Origin: CAZMJG01 sp964576365
GTDB taxonomy: Bacteria > Patescibacteriota > Microgenomatia > UBA1406 > GWC2-37-13
Length of the DNA: 18,799 nucleotides
Assembly: GCA_964576365.1 (NCBI GenBank)
Contig: CAZNUT010000029.1
Span: forward strand, 1 to 18,799
Direction of reading: 5' to 3'
A program made the position numbers and the translations under genes. Shown here in pieces: positions 14,340-18,799 of the stretch. Position 1 is the first letter of the stretch. Every line of letters begins with the position of its first letter. The notes under the pieces were generated by a model. That model was not told the origin of the DNA. It saw nothing but the letters and a program-made list of their open reading frames with translations, and ran no database searches.

Positions 14340-15518
14340 TCATGAACTTGTATAATTCGAAAACAATTTGATGCCACCATGAACAATATACGGAAGGCTG
14401 AGACCAAGTCCCCCGGCAAGCAACATGGTACCTATCCCTTTATTTGATTGAGCAGGTGGTTGTAACGCTGAATTTTCTCCCAATACATCGTTACTTCTAG
14501 TGGTTTGTGGACTCATTTGTGTGTTGAATGAAGCAACGCGAGGAGGAGTATACGGAAAATATGCGATCGGTCCTGGTGACGGGTTGATGAATTCGCGGTA
14601 TATTTCCCTTGTGACAAAATAAGAATTAACAATAGGAGGTACGCGAACATATACATATTCAGTTTTTTCTGGATTGATATTGTTGATATAAATGGTATCC
14701 CGGCTAAAATCGTTTATAAAACTGAGCTGTGTATTAACATCACCTGTTTTTATTTCTCCACTTCCTATGAGGTTGTTATTTCCTGTATTTATGGAAATGA
14801 CTGCTTGTTGAGATATATGGTTCGCCTCAAGAATCTGAAGTTTTTTGAAATGTTTATTTTTTTGAAATATCTGTGCGGATTGAGGTTTGTCCAGGATACC
14901 CACAGATACTCCCCCGTTACTGATTATTTCTTTATGTTCTTCTTGAGTGATTTGATGTTCGTTATTTTGAGTTTTAATTGTTCTTATGTCTATTTTTGCA
15001 GGTTGTATTTGATCTATTTTTGTACTTTCATTATTTTCTTCAGTACTCTCATACGATTTTTTAACTCGATCTGATTCAAAATCAGCATTCAACTTTGTTT
15101 CTTTTTGTTTCAGTCTTTCATTTTTGACACGTTCATGTTCCTCACGGTTTTTTTTCATTTCTTTTTTTATCTGTTCGTTTGACGATTCTGTTTGCCTATC
15201 GGGTGAAGAGTCTGAATGGAGTTGGATTTCGTGTATTTGTGTCAACTGAGGAATACGGGAAGGCTCAATATGTGAAGTTTGCGATGTGTTCTCAGGTGGA
15301 GCAGTTTTTTTTGATGGATCCTCGTTCTCTTTTTCATGATTTTCATTTTGATGAAATGTATGTTCAATTGATTCTTCAGCTTGGTCTCTCCTGGATTTTT
15401 GTTCTCTTTCTAAACGCCTTGACTCGAGGTTATGCGGTATTTCGTCGGCTAATAAAGGGGAAAAGCTGAGCGCGTATATAAATACTATTATGATGAATGT
15501 TACGGTGTTTATTTTCAT
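14340..15518 (-). CDS. Secreted charged coiled-coil protein with C-terminal membrane anchor
   Basis: A 392-aa protein of unknown function. Residues 1-24 are a signal peptide (hydrophobic 7-22, LLA then DE). Residues about 30-200 are highly charged and Glu/Lys/Gln-rich, partly heptad-like (KKEMKKNREEHERVKNERLK), suggesting coiled coil or an extended stalk. Residues 243-271 hold INTGNN...KTGDVNTQLSFIND, a short relative of the NTGD repeats of the next gene. A Tyr/Pro-rich segment spans 288-330. Near the C-terminus the NDVLGENSALQPP stretch precedes a hydrophobic helix at 363-380 and a short tail, an arrangement like a sorting or anchoring signal but without LPxTG. It lies 22 bp upstream of the 309-aa secreted protein, so the two likely work together at the surface, for example as stalk and fibre; that is inference. 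Confidence 0.85.
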   Translation of the reverse strand: MKINTVTFIIIVFIYALSFSPLLADEIPHNLESRRLEREQKSRRDQAEESIEHTFHQNENHEKENEDPSKKTAPPENTSQTSHIEPSRIPQLTQIHEIQLHSDSSPDRQTESSNEQIKKEMKKNREEHERVKNERLKQKETKLNADFESDRVKKSYESTEENNESTKIDQIQPAKIDIRTIKTQNNEHQITQEEHKEIISNGGVSVGILDKPQSAQIFQKNKHFKKLQILEANHISQQAVISINTGNNNLIGSGEIKTGDVNTQLSFINDFSRDTIYINNINPEKTEYVYVRVPPIVNSYFVTREIYREFINPSPGPIAYFPYTPPRVASFNTQMSPQTTRSNDVLGENSALQPPAQSNKGIGTMLLAGGLGLSLPYIVHGGIKLFSNYTSS

Positions 15519-15695
15519 GTGTTATAGGCTAATGTGCCAGAATGAGAGTAAGATAAGGAATTTGTACGATTTGTGTAATATCGCGTCTTTATCAATCTAT
15601 GATGGCTAGATTGAAAAGTAAGCTTCATGAAGCCGAACAAACTAACAGAACATGAGGGGTATTACTTTGAAAGGAGGATTGGTGTTGTGTTGAAG

Positions 15696-16388
15696 TTATT
15701 TCGCCGCGAAGACTTTCTCCCACTTGCCTTGCCCTACAATATCTTCAAGGTTAAAAAAGCTTTTGTTGATGCGATGATCGGTGAGTCTATTTTGGGGAAA
15801 ATTATAGGTGCGGATTTTTTCTGCCCGTTCTCCATTGCCAATATCTTTAACATATGAAAATGTCATGTTTTTCTTTTTTTCTTCTTCAAGTTGATAGAGT
15901 TTACCAGCCAGAAGTTCAAGAGCTATTTGTCTGTTTGCTTGTTGGAATCTTTCGCGACTTGAGGTGACGACGATGCCTGTTGGCTTATGTGTGAGTCGTA
16001 CGGCAGACTCGACTTTGTTCACGTTCTGTCCTCCATGGCCGCCAGCTCTCAAAAATTGCCACTCGAGGTCGCCGGGATTGATGCGTATATCAGACTGGGA
16101 TATTTGCGGAGTTACGATGATGACGGCGGTTGAGGTATGTACTCTCCCCTTTCGCTCGGTGCTTGGGATTCGCTGGACGCGATGGACACCGGTTTCGTTT
16201 TTGAAAAAATGAAACGCATTTTCTCCGCGGATGCGGATGACGTTTTCTTCGATGAGCTGGGATTTCATGCCATGGTTTTCGGCAAATCGCGCATACGAGA
16301 GGAGGAGTTCACGACCCCATATTTTGGATTCGTCACCACCTGCGCCTTGTGCTGCCTCAATGACGACTATGTTTGCATTAATATTCAT
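15696..16388 (-). CDS. prfA: RF1-like class I peptide chain release factor lacking domain 1
   Basis: Class I factors recognise stop codons and trigger peptide release in the ribosome. This protein is 230 aa against about 355-360 for RF1. It starts in what is normally domain 2, with EAAQGAGGDESKIWGRELL at about 11-29 (RF1 reads EIRAGTGGDEAA). It has HRVQRIPSTERKGRVHTS with a P-x-T codon-reading motif (PST, 75-77), typical of RF1 (UAA/UAG) and unlike the SPF of RF2, and the catalytic GGQ at 119-121 in AGGHGGQNVNKVESAV. The whole domain 1 is missing, and no homologous segment precedes it: a different small gene ends 23 bp upstream. RF-like proteins without domain 1 include PrfH, so whether this is the organism's RF1 or an accessory factor is open. 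No Shine-Dalgarno. Confidence 0.85.
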   Translation of the reverse strand: MNINANIVVIEAAQGAGGDESKIWGRELLLSYARFAENHGMKSQLIEENVIRIRGENAFHFFKNETGVHRVQRIPSTERKGRVHTSTAVIIVTPQISQSDIRINPGDLEWQFLRAGGHGGQNVNKVESAVRLTHKPTGIVVTSSRERFQQANRQIALELLAGKLYQLEEEKKKNMTFSYVKDIGNGERAEKIRTYNFPQNRLTDHRINKSFFNLEDIVGQGKWEKVFAAK

Positions 16389-16411
16389 AAATAGATTGTT
16401 AGTGATTACCG

Positions 16412-16738
16412 TTAAAATAACGGTTCTTCATCTTTGGTTTGTTGCTGTTTAGCAATTTTTTCTCCGAGATAGTTGATACGGCAATACAATAGACCACAGT
16501 CAAAACCTTTGTACGGGTTTGTAGAATTTCCTTGAATATGGTCTGTCATAATTTGTTCATGCTCTCTTTGATATTCTCTTAACACGTCAAGATCTGTAGG
16601 GTTTGGTATTCCCATTTCTATAAGCCCTTGTTTCTTTATTTCAATAATAGTATCTGTATAGATAAGTCCTTTCCTCGCCCCTTTTTGGTAACCTTGTTCA
16701 AAACCTTTCTCAAAATCTTTATTTAGTCTTTCAGGCAT
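16412..16738 (-). CDS. Small helical protein with GX3 repeats, paralogue of the next upstream gene
   Basis: A 108-aa hydrophilic, largely helical protein of unknown function. Residues 11-25 show Gly every fourth position (KGFEQGYQKGARKG), a GX3-type pattern. The C-terminal half aligns with the 101-aa product encoded at 16899-17204: L53-R54-x-Y56-Q57, E61-x2-M64, Q69 and L91-x-E93-x-I95-A96 match L51-R52-x-Y54-Q55, E59-x2-M62, Q67 and L91-x-E93-x-I95-A96 there. Their upstream regions also share an exact 33-bp repeat carrying a promoter. These facts support a tandem duplication followed by divergence. The release-factor gene starts 23 bp downstream, so they may be co-transcribed. No signal peptide or membrane segment. 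Confidence 0.75.
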   Translation of the reverse strand: MPERLNKDFEKGFEQGYQKGARKGLIYTDTIIEIKKQGLIEMGIPNPTDLDVLREYQREHEQIMTDHIQGNSTNPYKGFDCGLLYCRINYLGEKIAKQQQTKDEEPLF

Positions 16739-16757
16739 GGTGCAATTATTTCTAACA

Positions 16758-16790
16758 CTTTATTATATCACCACATCGCTCCAAAGGCAA
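16758..16790 (-). promoter_or_regulatory. 33-bp repeat, copy A: promoter of the 108-aa gene
   Basis: Identical over 33 bp to 17207-17239. On the minus strand it reads TTGCCT, a 17-bp spacer ending in TGA, then TATAAT at 16762-16767 (extended -10). Here it is non-coding, and the ATG lies about 23 nt past the -10. Further upstream, weak similarity to the hisS coding end continues for about 15 bp. Confidence 0.75.
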
Positions 16791-16898
16791 TTTAGCTTTC
16801 GCTCTATTTTTGTTAAATATACAGGGGCATGTTTGTGCTTTTTTTGTGCGGATTTATATCACAATGATTTTTAAGATATTTAAAACAATAATTCTTCG

Positions 16899-17204
16899 TT
16901 ATTTTGATGAGTTATTTGCAATTTGTTCTTTCAAAAATTGAATTTCTGCTTGAGTACGACCTATATATGCAGCAGTTGTATTTGCAGTTGCAGTATCTGG
17001 ATTTTGAACATAGGTGGCCATACTACCTTCAAAGTGATTTTGATAAACGCGTAATAAATCCTCAAGTGACGGCTGTTGATTTGAATGTGTTTGAAGTAAT
17101 TCAAGGTCATCTTGTAAATTACCGCTCAGTCTTGATCGGTTTTGTGTTTGTCGATTACTACTTATATCTACCGACAGATTAAAATAATCAATGGCTTGAT
17201 TCAT
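16899..17204 (-). CDS. Small helical protein, unknown function, overlapping the hisS stop
   Basis: A 101-aa soluble protein starting MNQAIDYFNLSVDISSNRQT. It is hydrophilic and predicted mostly helical, with LEDLLRVYQNHFEG at about 47-60 and a C-terminal EIQFLKEQIAN helix at about 87-97; both match its paralogue at 16412-16738. The family is not recognised. The ATG overlaps the hisS TGA by 4 bp (ATGA), which would allow translational coupling, yet a good promoter lies inside the last codons of hisS with its -10 only 6 nt before this ATG, so a separate leaderless transcript is also likely. No Shine-Dalgarno. A gap of about 108 bp follows before copy A of the promoter repeat. Confidence 0.78.
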   Translation of the reverse strand: MNQAIDYFNLSVDISSNRQTQNRSRLSGNLQDDLELLQTHSNQQPSLEDLLRVYQNHFEGSMATYVQNPDTATANTTAAYIGRTQAEIQFLKEQIANNSSK

Positions 17205-18433
17205 GGCTTTATTATATCACCACATCGCTCCAAAGGCAACTTTTGGCTGTCACCCGTTTTCAGATTTTTCAGCGAAACCATGCCTTCCTGGATTTCGTCA
17301 GGGCCGATTATCAGCGCGTAGGGCACACCCATCATGTCGGCATATTTGAGCTGTTTGCCTATACTATCTGCTTTAGGATAGATTTCGACATTGAAGCCTT
17401 GCGTTCTGAGTGTTTGAGCAGCACGAAGCGAATGCTCGGCACAAGTATCATCAAAAACAGTCACCAGTATCTGCGAAGTAGAGTTCAACGATGGAATCAG
17501 CCCTTTTTCATCCGCGATGGCGAGCGTGCGATCGAAGCCAACTGCAAAGCCGACAGCCGGCACGGATGTGCCCCCAAGACTTTCGATGAGGTTGTCATAT
17601 CTTCCTCCTCCGCCGAGTGATCCACCAGAGACACCCGGAATCACGGATTCAAAAATGACGCCGGTGTAATAGTCCAGTCCGCGGGCGAGTGTTGGCTTGA
17701 AAACTAAAGCTGTTTCAGGTACACCATTTTGTATAGCGCACTGCATAATTTTTTTAAGTTCCTCAGAGGGCGTGGCATTTTGAATCAGCATCAATGCTTC
17801 CGAAGCTTTTTGACGATCCAATCCTTTTTGCGCCAACTCATCGCAGACTTCTTCCACAGGTTGTTTGTCGAGTTTGTCTACCGATTGAATGATGGAAAAA
17901 ACAGATACTGTTTCGGTCGCAAAAGGCTGCAATGTGGAGATCAGAGTCACGCGATCATTTACCAGAATGCGTATATCAGAAAGTCCGATATCTGCGTAAA
18001 GCTGATAAAAAACACTGATGATTTCTGCATCTGCCAGTGCGTCCTGACTGCCAAATATGTCACAATCACATTGGAGAAATTCACGATATCTTCCTTTTTG
18101 CGGCTTATCTGCACGAAAAACATTTTGCATCTGGTAGCGACGGAAAAAACGCGGAAGCACGTGCTGGTATTGTGTCAAAAGACGGGCTGTAGGGACGGTC
18201 TGATCGTAGCGTAGGCCTATTTCGCGTTCACCTCTGTCTGTGAAGGTGTAGACGAGTTTGTCTGCTTCGGCGCCATATTTTCCCAACAGGAGCGAAGCAT
18301 ACTCGAGCGTCGGTGTCTCAACAGGTGCAAATCCATATCGTTCAAATGTCGATTTGATTTTTTGCAGGACAAAATCACGTTTGCGTTTTTCTGCGGGAAG
18401 AAAGTCACGAAATCCTTTGAGTGTTTGAGACAT
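17201..18433 (-). CDS. hisS: Histidine-tRNA ligase
   Basis: Class II aminoacyl-tRNA synthetase charging tRNA-His. It is 410 aa, normal length. Motif 2 is FRADKPQKGRYREFLQCDCDIFG at about 106-128, the histidine-binding signature RGLDYYTG is at 251-258, GGGGRYDNL at 274-282, and motif 3 VGFAVGFDR at 294-302. The C-terminal HGTP anticodon-binding domain starts near residue 318 (TSQILVTVFDD). The ATP-site segment reads GLRYDQTVPTAR, the LRYD-TVP form seen in archaeal, eukaryotic and some bacterial HisRS rather than the LRPEGTA form of E. coli. The last 12 codons (encoding LPLERCGDIIKP) contain the 33-bp promoter repeat of the following gene. The start ATG at 18433 is preceded by an AT-rich TAAAGTT repeat and has no Shine-Dalgarno. 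Confidence 0.97.
   Translation of the reverse strand: MSQTLKGFRDFLPAEKRKRDFVLQKIKSTFERYGFAPVETPTLEYASLLLGKYGAEADKLVYTFTDRGEREIGLRYDQTVPTARLLTQYQHVLPRFFRRYQMQNVFRADKPQKGRYREFLQCDCDIFGSQDALADAEIISVFYQLYADIGLSDIRILVNDRVTLISTLQPFATETVSVFSIIQSVDKLDKQPVEEVCDELAQKGLDRQKASEALMLIQNATPSEELKKIMQCAIQNGVPETALVFKPTLARGLDYYTGVIFESVIPGVSGGSLGGGGRYDNLIESLGGTSVPAVGFAVGFDRTLAIADEKGLIPSLNSTSQILVTVFDDTCAEHSLRAAQTLRTQGFNVEIYPKADSIGKQLKYADMMGVPYALIIGPDEIQEGMVSLKNLKTGDSQKLPLERCGDIIKP
17207..17239 (-). promoter_or_regulatory. 33-bp repeat, copy B: hisS C-terminal codons doubling as a promoter
   Basis: On the minus strand TTGCCT, a 17-bp spacer ending in TGA, and TATAAT (17211-17216). The -10 is 6 nt from the ATG of the 101-aa gene. 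The same bases encode the last residues of hisS. Exact match to 16758-16790. Confidence 0.75.
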
Positions 18434-18452
18434 ATATTTAGTTTATACAGTT

Positions 18453-18478
18453 TTTAAAGTTATAAAGTTTATAAAGTA
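18453..18478 (+). repeat. TAAAGTT repeat cluster upstream of hisS
   Basis: Three units, TTAAAGTTA, TAAAGTTTA and TAAAGTA, of the same family as the clusters at 8117-8160 and 8534-8573, but here as a single arm with no four-helix-bundle gene. Confidence 0.7.
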
Positions 18479-18500
18479 GCAACTCAGCGACCCAGCATCT

Positions 18501-18517
18501 CCCGCCTCTTCGGCGGG
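18501..18517. repeat. Short GC-rich hairpin upstream of hisS
   Basis: CCCGCC/GGCGGG with a 5-nt loop (TCTTC). No T-run follows on either strand, so it is not a simple terminator; it may be part of the neighbouring REP-like element. Confidence 0.55.
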
Positions 18518-18545
18518 CAAGCAGCACCTCAATTGCTCAAGCCAT

Positions 18546-18592
18546 TTGTCATTGCAAGGATCCGCAGAGTCGGCAGGGACGAAGCAATCTGC
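18546..18592. repeat. REP-like intergenic element upstream of hisS
   Basis: TTGTCATTGCAAGGATCC at the left and GACGAAGCAATCTGC at the right, with ATTGC/GCAAT inverted about 30 bp apart. This resembles the CATTGCGAGGA...CGAAGCAATCT class of dispersed bacterial intergenic repeats (recollection). Confidence 0.6.
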
Positions 18593-18622
18593 TTCTTATC
18601 CTGCACCGCAAATTTAGAAGAT

Positions 18623-18650
18623 AGTATACAGCAAAGTGAAGTTCGTTAAA
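18623..18650 (-). promoter_or_regulatory. Candidate distal promoter for hisS
   Basis: On the minus strand TTTAAC (-35, 18645-18650), a 16-bp spacer, and TATACT (-10, 18623-18628). It would give hisS a leader of about 185 nt containing the repeats. Weak -35; speculative. Confidence 0.3.
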
Positions 18651-18653
18651 AAG

Positions 18654-18799
18654 TCAAAATGTAAAAGGATTGTTTTCGTCCGGAAAAATCTTTATTTCTG
18701 AGAACGGACAATTACCTTTGTCTCTTCTGCATTTGCCTTCACATCCTTGTAGGCATACCTCTCCAAGAGCTAAGTCACCACCAAAGATCACCGTTTTTG
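18654..18799 (-). CDS. C-terminal end of an unknown cysteine-rich protein (partial)
   Basis: An open frame enters from the window edge and runs 47 codons to a TGA at 18654-18656. It begins KTVIFGGDLALGEVCLQG and contains four cysteines in a C-x3-C-x3-C-x6-C arrangement (VCLQGCEGKCRRDKGNCPF), then ends with a hydrophilic tail. The spacing could bind zinc or an Fe-S cluster, but I do not recognise the family. The other two minus frames in this stretch stop within the first 8 codons. The gene has the same orientation as hisS and would be its upstream neighbour. Only the C-terminus is visible, so length, start and function are unknown. Confidence 0.55.
   Translation of the reverse strand, partial: KTVIFGGDLALGEVCLQGCEGKCRRDKGNCPFSEIKIFPDENNPFTF

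Noticed and set aside
15627..15857. Plus-strand frame beginning MKPNKLTEHEG with AAAGGAGG nearby
   Set aside because: The AAAGGAGG lies downstream of that ATG, not before it, and more than half of the frame is antisense to the release factor.
17729..18214. 161-aa plus-strand frame opposite hisS
   Set aside because: Lies wholly antisense to a clearly identified gene; no start signals and no recognisable motifs.
18501..18592. tRNA gene upstream of hisS
   Set aside because: Hairpins are present but no acceptor stem, TTC loop or anticodon arm in tRNA order could be found on either strand.

Overview
The window looks like a piece of a Candidate Phyla Radiation (CPR/Patescibacteria) chromosome, most likely the Microgenomates side; this taxonomic call is inference. 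Supporting signs are moderate-to-low GC, compact housekeeping genes with divergent motifs, few Shine-Dalgarno sequences, an N-terminally shortened release factor, a secreted protein with a CPR-style cysteine-rich two-helix pilin-like tail, and NTGD-repeat surface proteins. TGA acts as a normal stop (gyrA, hisS), which argues against the recoded Gracilibacteria/SR1 lineages. No rRNA, tRNA, transposase or CRISPR array was seen.

Layout. Positions 1-3141 are on the + strand: lepA (EF-4) and miaA (tRNA A37 prenylation), with a small membrane-protein gene on the opposite strand between them. From 3148 to the end everything is on the - strand. Reading in the direction of transcription (high to low coordinates), the order is: the C-terminus of an unknown cysteine-rich protein (window edge), hisS, two small paralogous unknown genes, an RF1-like release factor lacking domain 1, two secreted repeat/coiled-coil proteins, rpmE plus an unknown 109-aa gene, rplJ-rplL with a structured leader, gyrB, ppa, a four-helix-bundle (23S-IVP family) gene, gyrA, folD, and a secreted endonuclease/exonuclease/phosphatase fused to a membrane-anchored pilin-like domain.

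How the genes relate. Most are information processing: translation (lepA, miaA, hisS, release factor, L31, L10, L7/L12), DNA topology (gyrB, gyrA), pyrophosphate removal (ppa) and one-carbon metabolism (folD). The secreted proteins form two blocks: the pair at 13388-15518, and the nuclease fusion at 3148-4569, which could degrade nucleic acid at the cell surface.

Non-coding structure is the richest part. The four-helix-bundle gene is enclosed by inverted clusters of a 9-bp TAAAGTT unit that touch the ppa stop and the gyrA GTG start. The rplJ-rplL gap holds several families of intergenic repeat, including an 83-bp hairpin element. A 33-bp segment is duplicated exactly: it is both the hisS C-terminus with a built-in promoter for the next gene and the promoter of a paralogous gene. 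Several genes carry a -10 box only 6-7 nt before the ATG, which suggests leaderless transcripts. No gap between called genes exceeds 300 bp; the largest are 11657-11885, 18434-18653 and 1990-2199. In 15519-15695 only a GCTTCATGAAGC palindrome near 15622 was noticed.
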